Source: ZC4RG30 sp046347045
Lineage (GTDB): Bacteria > Pseudomonadota > Gammaproteobacteria > Steroidobacterales > Steroidobacteraceae
Assembly: GCA_046347045.1 (NCBI GenBank)
Contig: JAXMGX010000003.1
Span: 310,001 to 374,000, forward strand
Direction of reading: 5' to 3'
DNA length: 64,000 nucleotides
Shown: in pieces, positions 16,977 through 25,121 of the stretch
Layout of the letters: each line of letters starts with the position of its first letter
How positions within the stretch are numbered: the stretch's first letter is position 1
Made by a program: the position numbers and the translations under genes
The notes under the pieces: model-generated
What the model was told of the DNA's origin: nothing
Database searches by the model: none
The model's input: the letters and a program-made list of their open reading frames with translations, nothing else

Positions 16977-17854
16977 CGCGGCCCGTCTGGCAGGTCGAAC
17001 AGCCGCATCAGCGCCGCGTTGTCCTCTTCGCCATGGCCGGCCTCGACCAGCCTGCGGTGCAGTGCATTCACGAGGCGCGTGACGCGAAGCCCAAGTCCGG
17101 CCGCATCCGCTGCGCGTTCCACCGCATCCAGATCCTTCACCATGTTGGCCAGACGGCCGGTGGGGGAGTAGTCGCGCCGGCCCATCTTCGCCATGAACTC
17201 CTGCAGCACGCGTGAGTCGGCGCGACCGCCGGCCAGCGCGGCGGGAATGCGCGCGGGGTCGACGCCCTGGCTCTCCGCGAAGCGCGTGGCCTCGGCCACC
17301 GCGAGGAAGGCCTGCGCCACCAGCAGCTGATTGACGAGCTTCACCGTCTGTCCCGAACCGGGCGGACCGAAATGCGTGCGGCGCGCCGACAGCTTCGACA
17401 GCAGCGGCTCGGCGCGCGCGATGTCCCCAGCATCGCCGCCCAGCATCAGCGTCAGCTCGCCACGCAGCGCCGCCGGCGCGCCGCCGGACAGCGGTGCATC
17501 GACCCAACCGACGCCGCGCTCCGCGCGCAGCCGCCGCGCGAACTGCGCCGTGCCGCCGGGATCGATGCTGCTCATGTCGACGAGCAACGCACCGCCGCCC
17601 GCGCCATGCGCCACACCGCCCTCACCGAACACCACCTGTTCGACGATGTCGGCCGAATTGAGACTGAGCACCACGTGATCGGCACCCTTCGCAGCGTCGG
17701 CGGGCGATGGGGCCAGGTGCGCGCCCGCGGCAACCAGCGGCGCGCAGCGCGCGGGCGTACGGTTGTGCACGACTACGACCGTGTCCGTGGCAAGCAACCG
17801 GCGGGCGATCGCCGAGCCCATCACGCCGGTGCCGATCACCGCCACACGCATCAT
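16973..17854 (-). CDS. NAD(P)-dependent beta-hydroxyacid dehydrogenase (tartronate semialdehyde reductase-like)
   Basis: A 293-residue member of the 3-hydroxyisobutyrate/tartronate semialdehyde/6-phosphogluconate dehydrogenase superfamily. The nucleotide-binding GTGVMG is at the N-terminus (IGTGVMGSAIARRLL), the substrate-binding DAPLSGG follows at mid-length, and the catalytic lysine lies in GSGQTVKLVNQ. The start at 17854 overlaps the LacI stop by 4 bases and its stop overlaps gntK by 4. In this operon it probably reduces or oxidises a short 2- or 3-hydroxy acid arising from sugar acids. Which substrate is not visible from motifs. Confidence 0.88.
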   Translation of the reverse strand: MMRVAVIGTGVMGSAIARRLLATDTVVVVHNRTPARCAPLVAAGAHLAPSPADAAKGADHVVLSLNSADIVEQVVFGEGGVAHGAGGGALLVDMSSIDPGGTAQFARRLRAERGVGWVDAPLSGGAPAALRGELTLMLGGDAGDIARAEPLLSKLSARRTHFGPPGSGQTVKLVNQLLVAQAFLAVAEATRFAESQGVDPARIPAALAGGRADSRVLQEFMAKMGRRDYSPTGRLANMVKDLDAVERAADAAGLGLRVTRLVNALHRRLVEAGHGEEDNAALMRLFDLPDGPR

Positions 17855-18933
17855 GCGCGCGCGCGCACGGAGGCGCGTTCGACCACCGACAGGCCCACGT
17901 CGATGATGTGCGGCGAGGGGCGATCCTCGGGATGCCGCAGCAGTTCCACCAGCATCTGGCCGGTGCGGCTTCCCAGCGCATGGAAATCCACATGGATGGT
18001 GGTGAGCGGTGGATTGATCTCGGCGCCGATCTCGAAGTCGCCGAACCCCATCACCGACACGTCCTTCGGCACGACGACTCCGCGCCGCTGGCATTCCATC
18101 ACGAACCCCACCGCGGAAAGGTCGGATACGCCAAACACGGCCTCGACGCGCGGCCGGCGTTCGAGCAGCAGCGCGGCGCAGGCCGCCCCGTGGTCGTAGC
18201 TCACGGGCGGGACACCATGCCGGAGCACGTAGTCCGTCGTGAAGCCCGAGAGGCGCAGCTCGTCCTCGAATCCCCGGATGCGTTCCTCGCCGCGATGATC
18301 GATGACATCTCCCGCCGCGGCGCTGGCAATGGCGCCGATCCGCTTGAAGCCGCGCGAGATCAGATGCCGTGCTGCGGTGCGGCCCGCCTGGTAGTTGGAG
18401 AATCCCACGGCATGATCCAGCGGCCGGCTGGGCAGATCGGCGATCTCGACCACCGGCACGTCGGCCGCGATCAGCAGGCGCGCGGCATCGCGCCGATGCA
18501 CGGCACCGGTGAGCACGATGGCCTCGGGCCGGCGCGCAAGCAGATTGCGAAGCTGCCGCTCTTCTTCCTCCAGCGAGTAATCGGTGTACGCGATGAGGAG
18601 CTGGTAGTCCGCCGGACGCAGCGCCTCGGTGAGTCCATGGGCCACGGCCGCGAAGTTGGCGTTGGTGAGCGTGGGCAGCATCAGCGAAATGAACCCGGTG
18701 CGTCGGCTGGACAGGCTGCCGGCCGCGCGGTCGGGCACATAGCCCAGGTCGGCGATGGCCTTGTGCACGCGCTCGCGCGTGCCGGGCACCACGGCCTCGG
18801 GGCTGCGCAGCACGCGCGATACCGTCATGCGCGACACGCCCGCAAGCCGCGAGACATCGCCGATGGTCGGCTGCCTGCCGCTGCGTCGCCGTGCGGGTGG
18901 CGCAGCGTTCTTAGTTCCCCGGGGGCGTCCCAT
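17851..18933 (-). CDS. LacI-family transcriptional regulator of the aldonate locus
   Basis: A 360-residue repressor. The N-terminal helix-turn-helix (TIGDVSRLAGVSRMTVSRVL, residues 23-42) and hinge (DLGYVPDRAAGSLSSRRTG) are standard LacI/GalR, followed by a periplasmic-binding-protein-like effector domain (RTAARHLISRGFKRIGAI, VFGVSDLSAVGFVMECQ, PPLTTIHVDF). By position it should sense gluconate, idonate or a keto derivative, like E. coli GntR/IdnR. Candidate operators are at 20340-20353 and 22218-22233. The start at 18933 lies 23 bases inside the upstream NIPSNAP-like gene, so expression is autoregulated if the operon promoter is a target. Confidence 0.93.
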   Translation of the reverse strand: MGRPRGTKNAAPPARRRSGRQPTIGDVSRLAGVSRMTVSRVLRSPEAVVPGTRERVHKAIADLGYVPDRAAGSLSSRRTGFISLMLPTLTNANFAAVAHGLTEALRPADYQLLIAYTDYSLEEEERQLRNLLARRPEAIVLTGAVHRRDAARLLIAADVPVVEIADLPSRPLDHAVGFSNYQAGRTAARHLISRGFKRIGAIASAAAGDVIDHRGEERIRGFEDELRLSGFTTDYVLRHGVPPVSYDHGAACAALLLERRPRVEAVFGVSDLSAVGFVMECQRRGVVVPKDVSVMGFGDFEIGAEINPPLTTIHVDFHALGSRTGQMLVELLRHPEDRPSPHIIDVGLSVVERASVRARA

Positions 18934-19261
18934 CGCTTGTGATGTCGTTGCTGTTGCTGACGACATGGTAGAGCCGGCCCTCGAACATCGCCATGAGTTC
19001 CAGCGTGATGGCGCGCGCCTGCGCGCGCGCCGGCGACGCGATGGCCTCGGCCAGCGCTTCATGCGAGGGATAGTCGATCTGCTGCAGCAACGCCACCGGG
19101 CGCAGCGCGTCGTCGGTGCCACCACCCCACATCAGGCGGATGTTGCCAGCATGGGGAAACTGCCGCCACAGCGGCACGAGCTGCTCGTGGAAGCCGCGCT
19201 TGAACGCCGCCTCGCACCCGGGCTTGATGCGTCCCTCGAAAATCGCCGTGCGGGTGATCAT
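18911..19261 (-). CDS. NIPSNAP-like dimeric alpha/beta-barrel small protein
   Basis: A 116-residue protein starting at the ATG at 19261, which overlaps the idnD-like stop as ATGA. The pattern ITRTAIFEGRIKPG, PLWRQFPHAGNIRLMW, LLQQIDYPSHEALAEAIASP and MFEGRLYHVVSNS fits the ferredoxin-like NIPSNAP/Dabb superfamily of small dimeric proteins. Members include monooxygenase-like and mutarotase-like proteins, so a role in handling a sugar-acid intermediate is possible, but no catalytic residues can be assigned. Its 3' end overlaps the LacI start by 23 bases. Confidence 0.72.
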   Translation of the reverse strand: MITRTAIFEGRIKPGCEAAFKRGFHEQLVPLWRQFPHAGNIRLMWGGGTDDALRPVALLQQIDYPSHEALAEAIASPARAQARAITLELMAMFEGRLYHVVSNSNDITSDGTPPGN

Positions 19262-20313
19262 GCCAGCGCCTCGTTGATGGCCAGGTGCAGCTTCACCACC
19301 TTCGAGCGATCGCCGGCGGATTCCAGCGCCTGCGCCGCCTCGGCCAGCGCCACCGTGCCCGAGAGGATGGGCTTCACGTCGATGCGGCCGGCGACGATCA
19401 GAGCCACCGCGTGCCGGAACTCGTCGTTGTTGCGGAAGGCGCCGACCAGTTCCATTTCCCGTGACTGCAGCAGGTTCACGGGCACCGGCGTCGTGCCCGA
19501 AGGCAGCATGCCCACCTGCACCAGACGGCCGCCGCGGCGCAGGACACGGAAGGCCGCGGCAAGGCCGGCCGGCGACCCGGAGCATTCGAACACCACATCG
19601 AACTGCGCGCCTTCCTTCTCGAAAGGCGCCAGTGCCTCTGGTTCGCGCGCCACATTGGCGGTGCGTGTGGCGCCCATGTGCGCGCGCGCCACCGCCAGCG
19701 GCGCATCCTCGATGTCGGTGCAGAGCACTTCCATCGCGCCAGCCAGCGACGCCGCGCGCGCCGTGAGCAGCCCGATGGGCCCGGAGCCACTGACCATCAC
19801 CCGTCGCTGGGTGAGCGGGCCGGCGCGCTGCACTGCGTGCAGCGCCACCGACAGCGGTTCGGCCACTGAAAGATGCAGCAGGTCGGTGTCCTGCGGCACG
19901 GGAATCACCTGGTCCTGGCGCAGCACCAGGTGCTGCGAGAATCCGCCCTGGCTGTGCGGGAAGCGGCCCGCGCTGCCCAGGAACCACATGTCGGTGCACA
20001 GGTTGATGCGGCCCGCGCGACAGTAGGCGCAGCGCAGGCAGGGTCGGCTGGGATCCAGCGCCGCCTTCATGCCGCGCGCCAGGCCTGTTACGGCGCTGCC
20101 CCACTCCAGCACCGCGCCGGAGATCTCATGGCCCAGCACCAGCGGCTCGCGCACGGTGAAATCGCCCACGGCGCCCCGGTGGTAGTAATGCAGGTCCGAG
20201 CCGCAGATGCCGCCATAGGCCACTGCGACGCGCACTTCGTCGGGCGCGAGCGGGCGATCGGGGATGGGCTCGATGCGCAGGTCCTTGCGACCGTGGCAGA
20301 CGGCGGCGAGCAT
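19258..20313 (-). CDS. idnD: Zinc-dependent L-idonate 5-dehydrogenase-like alcohol dehydrogenase
   Basis: A 351-residue medium-chain dehydrogenase. Catalytic zinc ligands are C37 (GGICGSDLHYYH) and the GHE at 61-63; the structural zinc site is C92, C95, C98 and C106. The Rossmann motif is SGSGPIGLL. GGICGSDLHYYHRGAVGDF and PLVLGHEISGAV match L-idonate 5-dehydrogenases, which convert L-idonate to 5-ketogluconate; a related aldonate is equally possible. The start at 20313 has GGAGA just upstream. It is the first gene of the leftward operon and lies divergently from the gluconate 5-dehydrogenase gene. Confidence 0.85.
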   Translation of the reverse strand: MLAAVCHGRKDLRIEPIPDRPLAPDEVRVAVAYGGICGSDLHYYHRGAVGDFTVREPLVLGHEISGAVLEWGSAVTGLARGMKAALDPSRPCLRCAYCRAGRINLCTDMWFLGSAGRFPHSQGGFSQHLVLRQDQVIPVPQDTDLLHLSVAEPLSVALHAVQRAGPLTQRRVMVSGSGPIGLLTARAASLAGAMEVLCTDIEDAPLAVARAHMGATRTANVAREPEALAPFEKEGAQFDVVFECSGSPAGLAAAFRVLRRGGRLVQVGMLPSGTTPVPVNLLQSREMELVGAFRNNDEFRHAVALIVAGRIDVKPILSGTVALAEAAQALESAGDRSKVVKLHLAINEALA

Positions 20314-20339
20314 GTTCAGGTCTCCGGTAAGATACTCCG

Positions 20340-20353
20340 TGTGCACGTTAACA
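20340..20353. promoter_or_regulatory. LacI-type operator between divergent operons
   Basis: TGTGCACGTTAACA is an imperfect palindrome with a central CG and TGT...ACA ends (10 of 14 positions symmetric), the usual shape of LacI/GalR operators. It sits in the 84-base gap between the idnD-like and idnO-like starts, where one bound repressor could silence both arms. Confidence 0.5.
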
Positions 20354-20397
20354 AAGAAATGCGGCAAGATGCACCTCCAGGGAGTTTCGAGGGTTCC

Positions 20398-21162
20398 ATG
20401 AGCCAACTTTTCAGCTTGCAGGGCAGCACGGCCCTGGTCACTGGCGCATCGCGGGGCATTGGCTACTCGCTGGCCCAGGCGCTGGCCGGCGCGGGCGCCC
20501 GGCTGGTGCTGAATGGTCGCGACGCGGTCGCGCTGGAGGCAGCCGCCGACCGCCTGCGACAGACCGGCGCGCAGGTTCACACCACCCGCTTCGACGTCAC
20601 CGATGCTGCGGCCGTGCGCGCCGGCATCGAGGCCATCGACTCCGCCGGCTGGATGCCCGATGTGCTGGTAAACAACGCCGGCATCCAGCGGCGCGGCCCG
20701 CTGGACCAGTTCCGCGACGAGGACTGGGACGCGCTGCTGGCCTGCAACCTCACCAGCATCTACTACGTTTCCAAGGCCGTGGCGCAGCGCATGATCCCGC
20801 GCGGTCGCGGCAAGATCATCAACATCGGCAGCGTGCAGTGCGAACTGGCGCGACCGGGCATCGCGCCCTACACCGCCACCAAGGGGGCGGTGCGCAATCT
20901 CACGCGCGGCATGTGCGCGGACTGGGCGCGCCACGGCCTGCAGATCAACGCCATCGCCCCGGGCTACTTCAACACGCCGATGAACAAGGCGCTGGTGGAA
21001 GACCCAGTGTTCGACGAGTGGGTGCGCAAGCGCACGCCCGCCGGTCGTTGGGGAAGACTCGAAGACCTGCACGGCGCGGCCATTTTCCTGGCTTCGCGCG
21101 CATCGGACTTCGTCAATGGCCAGGTGCTGTTCGTCGATGGCGGCATGGTGGCGGTGGTATGA
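20398..21162 (+). CDS. idnO: Gluconate 5-dehydrogenase-like SDR
   Basis: A 254-residue SDR that would interconvert 5-ketogluconate and gluconate. Motifs are TGASRGIG (15-22), NGR (39-41, suggesting NADP use), NNAG (92-95), S145 and Y158/K162 in YTATKGA. FSLQGSTALVTGASRGIG, GIQRRGPL and the APGYFNT and GQVLFVDGGM segments fit the Ga5DH group. The ATG at 20398 follows GGGAG with about 11 bases spacing. Together with the idnD-like product and gluconokinase it forms the L-idonate to 6-phosphogluconate route known in E. coli. Its stop overlaps the next start as ATGA. Confidence 0.9.
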   Translation: MSQLFSLQGSTALVTGASRGIGYSLAQALAGAGARLVLNGRDAVALEAAADRLRQTGAQVHTTRFDVTDAAAVRAGIEAIDSAGWMPDVLVNNAGIQRRGPLDQFRDEDWDALLACNLTSIYYVSKAVAQRMIPRGRGKIINIGSVQCELARPGIAPYTATKGAVRNLTRGMCADWARHGLQINAIAPGYFNTPMNKALVEDPVFDEWVRKRTPAGRWGRLEDLHGAAIFLASRASDFVNGQVLFVDGGMVAVV

Positions 21163-22112
21163 ACGCGGCCCGATCTGCGCTGCCGGTGGCGCTGCAGCTG
21201 TGTCCTTTCTCGGCGTATCTCGAGGATGGACTGCGCGCGCGCTGCGAGGTGATTGCCTGGCATTCACTGGACGATGCCGCGCGCAAGGCCTTTCTCGCCG
21301 CACGGGCCGCAGATGTCCGCGCGGTGGTCAGCGGCGGACACATCGGCTGCCCGCCGGAGTTGATGCGCGCGCTGCCCGAGCTTCGCATCATCGCCATCAA
21401 CGGCGTGGGCATCGACAAGGTCGATCTCGCGCTCGCCCGCAGCCGCGGCGTGCAAGTGACCACCACGCCAGGCGTGCTCACCGACGATGTGGCAGATCTC
21501 GCGGTGGGTCTGGTCATCGCGCTGCTGCGCGGAATCCCCGCGGGCGATGCGCATGTGCGCGCGGGCGCATGGCCCGGGGGCGAGCGGCCGCTGGCGCGCA
21601 AGGTGTCGGGCCGGCGCTTCGGCATCGTGGGCATGGGCCAGATCGGCCAGGCCATCGCGCGGCGCCTGTCGCCTTTCGGCCCGGTGGCGTGGACGGGGCC
21701 GAATGCCAAGGACGTGCCCTGGCCGCGCCACGCGGGCGTGCTGGAACTGGCTGCCGGCTGCGATGTGCTGGTGCTGGCCTGCCCGGCCAATGAATCCACG
21801 CGCGGCCTGGTGACTGCGTCGGTGCTGGACGCGCTGGGCCCTGCGGGCTACCTCGTGAACGTCGCGCGTGGATCCGTGGTCGACGAGACGGCGCTCGGCG
21901 CCGCGCTCGAAGCCGGCCGCATTGCCGGGGCTGCGCTCGACGTCTTTGCGGATGAACCCCATGTTCCGCAGTCGCTGCGCGACAGCCCGCGCACGGTGCT
22001 CACCCCGCACGTGGCCAGCGCCACGGTGGAAACGCGCATCGGCATGGCCGACCTGGTGCTGGCCAACCTGGATGCCTGCCTGGCGGGCCGGCCGGCCCCT
22101 TCCGCCCGCTGA
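21159..22112 (+). CDS. D-isomer-specific 2-hydroxyacid dehydrogenase (2-ketoaldonate/hydroxypyruvate reductase-like)
   Basis: A 317-residue dehydrogenase starting within the ATGA overlap at 21159. It shows the NAD(P) motif GMGQIG, the catalytic arginine in NVARGSVVDE, the acidic partner in DEPHVP and the histidine in LTPHVASAT. The NGVGIDKVDL and TTTPGVLTDDVADL segments fit the GhrB/2-ketogluconate reductase branch. In this operon the likely substrate is 2-ketogluconate or a related 2-keto acid, which would feed gluconate to gluconokinase. The gene is followed by a short intrinsic terminator. Confidence 0.9.
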   Translation: MNAARSALPVALQLCPFSAYLEDGLRARCEVIAWHSLDDAARKAFLAARAADVRAVVSGGHIGCPPELMRALPELRIIAINGVGIDKVDLALARSRGVQVTTTPGVLTDDVADLAVGLVIALLRGIPAGDAHVRAGAWPGGERPLARKVSGRRFGIVGMGQIGQAIARRLSPFGPVAWTGPNAKDVPWPRHAGVLELAAGCDVLVLACPANESTRGLVTASVLDALGPAGYLVNVARGSVVDETALGAALEAGRIAGAALDVFADEPHVPQSLRDSPRTVLTPHVASATVETRIGMADLVLANLDACLAGRPAPSAR

Positions 22113-22199
22113 AGCCGCGGCCGGCTGATCCCCGGCCGGCCGATCACGACCGTCGCGCTGTTGCGGCCAGCCTGCAATCAGGGTTTTGGTGCTTGTAAG

Positions 22200-22216
22200 C
22201 CCGCAGTTGCGGGTTT
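22200..22216 (+). terminator. Intrinsic terminator after the idnO arm
   Basis: CCCGC-AGTT-GCGGG followed by TTT; the A-T at the loop base can add a sixth pair. It lies 88 bases past the dehydrogenase stop, after a second GC hairpin (GGCCGG/CCGGCC near 22120-22140), and separates this operon from the TonB receptor promoter region. Confidence 0.55.
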
Positions 22217-22217
22217 A

Positions 22218-22233
22218 ATGTTACCGGTACCAT
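22218..22233. promoter_or_regulatory. GntR/IdnR-like (LacI family) operator upstream of the TonB receptor
   Basis: ATGTTACCGGTACCAT is a near-perfect 16-base palindrome (14 of 16 symmetric positions) that closely resembles the ATGTTA-N4-TAACAT box known for E. coli GntR. It lies 28 bases before the receptor start codon, where binding would block transcription. The only LacI regulator in the window is at 17851-18933. Confidence 0.65.
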
Positions 22234-22260
22234 CAAAACGCAGAACACAGGGGTTCCGCC

Positions 22261-25101
22261 ATGCGTCCGATTCATGTTTCCGGCCTCACACTCGGCCTGC
22301 TCACCCTCGCCGGCGCCGCTGTCGCAGCCGAAGAGGAGGTCGGCACCGACATCGAAGAGGTCGTGGTCACCGGCTCCCGCATTGCCCGCAGCGGCTTTAC
22401 CGCACCCACACCCGTCACCTTCCTCGGTGGCGAACAGATGGAGCAGCGCGCCATCACCAACGTGGGCGAGGCGCTCAACGAGCTGCCGCTGTTCAGGGCG
22501 CTGATTTCTCCCGCCACGCAGCAGGCACAGGGCGGCAACATCGGCGCGCGCGTGCTCGACCTGCGCGGCCTGGGCGCCACGCGCACGCTGGTGCTGCTCG
22601 ACGGCAAGCGCTTCGTGCCCTCCACCACCCAGGGCACGGTGGACGTGAACCTGATCCCCAGCATCCTGGTATCGCGCACCGAGGTCGTCACCGGCGGCGC
22701 CTCGGCGGCCTATGGCTCCGATGCGGTGGCGGGCGTCGTCAACTTCATCCTCGACGAGAAGCTTGCGGGACTGAAGACCAGCGCGATGTTCGGCACCTCG
22801 ATGCACAGCGATGCGCAGGAGTACAACTTCTCGCTGGCGTACGGCGCGCCGGTGGCCAGCGGCCGCGGCCACTTCATCTTCGGCGGCGAATTCGACAAGC
22901 ACGAGGGCATGGGCGACTGCTACACGCGCAAGGACTGGTGCCCGAACGAGATGCTGGTCGGCAACTCGCGCGCGGGTGACGGCGGCCTTCCGGCCAGCGT
23001 GCGCACCGGCCCCAACAACACCGGCAATGTCTCCCAGGATGGCTTGGTGAATTCCGGCACGCTGGCGATCGGCGGCAGCACCTTCCTGCCGCGCGGCATC
23101 ACCTTCAACCCGGACGGCACGCTGCGCAGCTACCAGTACGGCCGCATCATCGGCAACAGCACCAACCCGCTGTTCACCGTCGGTGGTGAGGGCGTGTACG
23201 AGAACGGCTTCCTGCAGGGCATCCTGCTGATGCCGCCGGTGCAGCGCGCCACGGGCTACAGCCGCTTCTCCTTCGACTTCACCGACAACCTGAAGGGCAA
23301 GCTGGACGTCTCCTATGGCCAGGTGAAGGGCACCATCGTCGGCTCCGAGGCGCGTGACGCGGCCTTCTCGATCACCAACCAGAACGCCCTGCGCCCCGCG
23401 GCGCTGGTGAACTACATGACTGCCAACGGCCTTTCGGCCGTTGCGGTGGGCCGCGTGTTCGGTGACCTGGGCGGCTCGGTCAACGACTCGAAAAACGGCA
23501 CCTTCCAGGCCATTGCCTCGCTCGAAGGTCGCATCAACGACAACTGGAAGTGGGATGGCTACTACGCCTACGGCCACAACAGCTTCCGCCAGGACTACAC
23601 CGGCAACGTGGTGATCGCGCGCATGCGCAACGCCATCAATGCGGTGGCGCTGCCCAATGGCCAGATCGCCTGCGCCATCAACGCCGATGCCAGCACGGCC
23701 AACGACGATCCGGCCTGCGTGCCCTTCAACCTCTTCGGCCGCGGCAATTTCAGCCAGGCGGCGCGGGGCTACGTGGCGCCCAGCGGCTTCCAGGCCGCGA
23801 ACACCGCGCAGCATGTGGTGGCCGCCAACGTGAACGGCGACCTGTGGCAGTTGCCCGGCGGCCCGCTGGCGGTCGCCGCCGGCCTCGAGCACCGCAATCT
23901 CTCGCTCGATGGCGCGGCCGATGCGCTGTCGCAGGCCAACTCCTTCTGGTCGTTCAATGGCAAGGCCATCAACGGCAGCATCAAGGTCACCGAGGGTTAC
24001 CTGGAATCGGTGGCGCCGCTGGTGGCCGATGCCGCCTTCGCCAAGCTGCTGGAGCTGAACGGCGCCATCCGCCGCACCTCCTACAACCGCGACAGCCCCT
24101 CGACCAGCTCCTCGAAGGCCAACGTGACCACCTGGAAGCTCGGCACGGTGTGGGAGCCGCTGCAGCAGGTGCGCCTGCGCGCCACGCGCTCGCGTGACAT
24201 CCGCGCGCCCAACATCCAGGAGCTGTTCGGACCGGTGCAGTCCGGCCGCACCACCATCATCGACCCGGTCAATGCCGGCGCGCAGATCCAGATCGATTCG
24301 CTGACGGGCGCGAATCCGGCGCTGCAGCCGGAGAAGGCCGACACCTGGACGGCGGGCATCGTGCTGTCGCCCTCGTGGGAATGGTCGCGCGGACTGAAGT
24401 TCTCGGCGGACTGGTTCAAGATCACGGTCGATGGCGCCATCGCCACCCTCGGCGCGCAGACCGTGGTGCAGCGCTGCGCCAGCGGCGCCACCGAGTTCTG
24501 CCCCTTCGTCACCCGCAACTCCAGCAATGTGCTGACGCTGGTGCGCGACGTGCTGCAGAACGTGAACCGGCAGCGCACCAAGGGCATCGACTTCGAGGCG
24601 AGCTGGAACACGCCGCTGGCAAGCCTGGGCTCGCTGGACCTGCGCCTGCTGGCCACGCATTACCTGGAGCTGTCCACCCGTGATACGGTGGGCGTGACGG
24701 ATCGCGTGGGCCAGACGGGCTACCGGGCCGGCACCACCACGGGCCTGCCCGACTGGACGCTGGATGGCAGCGCCACCTGGTCGCTGGCCCAGCTGAACCT
24801 CGGCCTGCACGCGCGCTACATTTCGCGCGGCAAGCTCGATGCGCTGCTGGTCGGCCCGGAGGACGCAGGCTATGCGGTGACGCTGACCAACAGCGTCAGC
24901 TCGAACCGCGTCGCCGCGCGCACCTACATCGACCTGAGCGCCACCTACAAGGTGACCGACCAGGTGGAGATCTTCGGCGCGGTGAACAACCTGTTCGACA
25001 AGGATCCGCCGCTGGCGGCCAGCGCCCAGGGCGGCACCAACCAGGTCTACTTCGACCCGGTCGGCCGCTACCTGAAGATCGGCGCGCGGATGAAGCTGTA
25101 A
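22261..25101 (+). CDS. TonB-dependent outer-membrane receptor (aldonate/sugar-lactone locus)
   Basis: A 946-residue outer-membrane transporter. A signal peptide (cleavage near AVAAEE) precedes the TonB-box-like DIEEVVVTGSRI and a plug domain (residues ~45-165) with LNELPLFRAL, LDLRGLGATRTLVLLDGKRF and GGASAAYGSDAVAGVVN. The long barrel carries ATRSRDIRAPNIQELFGP and ends in YLKIGARMKL. This is the large carbohydrate/unknown-ligand TBDR type common in Steroidobacter- and Caulobacter-like bacteria. Its operator-like palindrome and three downstream genes suggest its ligand is a sugar acid, its lactone or a glycoside. Confidence 0.93.
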   Translation: MRPIHVSGLTLGLLTLAGAAVAAEEEVGTDIEEVVVTGSRIARSGFTAPTPVTFLGGEQMEQRAITNVGEALNELPLFRALISPATQQAQGGNIGARVLDLRGLGATRTLVLLDGKRFVPSTTQGTVDVNLIPSILVSRTEVVTGGASAAYGSDAVAGVVNFILDEKLAGLKTSAMFGTSMHSDAQEYNFSLAYGAPVASGRGHFIFGGEFDKHEGMGDCYTRKDWCPNEMLVGNSRAGDGGLPASVRTGPNNTGNVSQDGLVNSGTLAIGGSTFLPRGITFNPDGTLRSYQYGRIIGNSTNPLFTVGGEGVYENGFLQGILLMPPVQRATGYSRFSFDFTDNLKGKLDVSYGQVKGTIVGSEARDAAFSITNQNALRPAALVNYMTANGLSAVAVGRVFGDLGGSVNDSKNGTFQAIASLEGRINDNWKWDGYYAYGHNSFRQDYTGNVVIARMRNAINAVALPNGQIACAINADASTANDDPACVPFNLFGRGNFSQAARGYVAPSGFQAANTAQHVVAANVNGDLWQLPGGPLAVAAGLEHRNLSLDGAADALSQANSFWSFNGKAINGSIKVTEGYLESVAPLVADAAFAKLLELNGAIRRTSYNRDSPSTSSSKANVTTWKLGTVWEPLQQVRLRATRSRDIRAPNIQELFGPVQSGRTTIIDPVNAGAQIQIDSLTGANPALQPEKADTWTAGIVLSPSWEWSRGLKFSADWFKITVDGAIATLGAQTVVQRCASGATEFCPFVTRNSSNVLTLVRDVLQNVNRQRTKGIDFEASWNTPLASLGSLDLRLLATHYLELSTRDTVGVTDRVGQTGYRAGTTTGLPDWTLDGSATWSLAQLNLGLHARYISRGKLDALLVGPEDAGYAVTLTNSVSSNRVAARTYIDLSATYKVTDQVEIFGAVNNLFDKDPPLAASAQGGTNQVYFDPVGRYLKIGARMKL

Positions 25102-25121
25102 CTGGAAGGAATGACCCGAAG

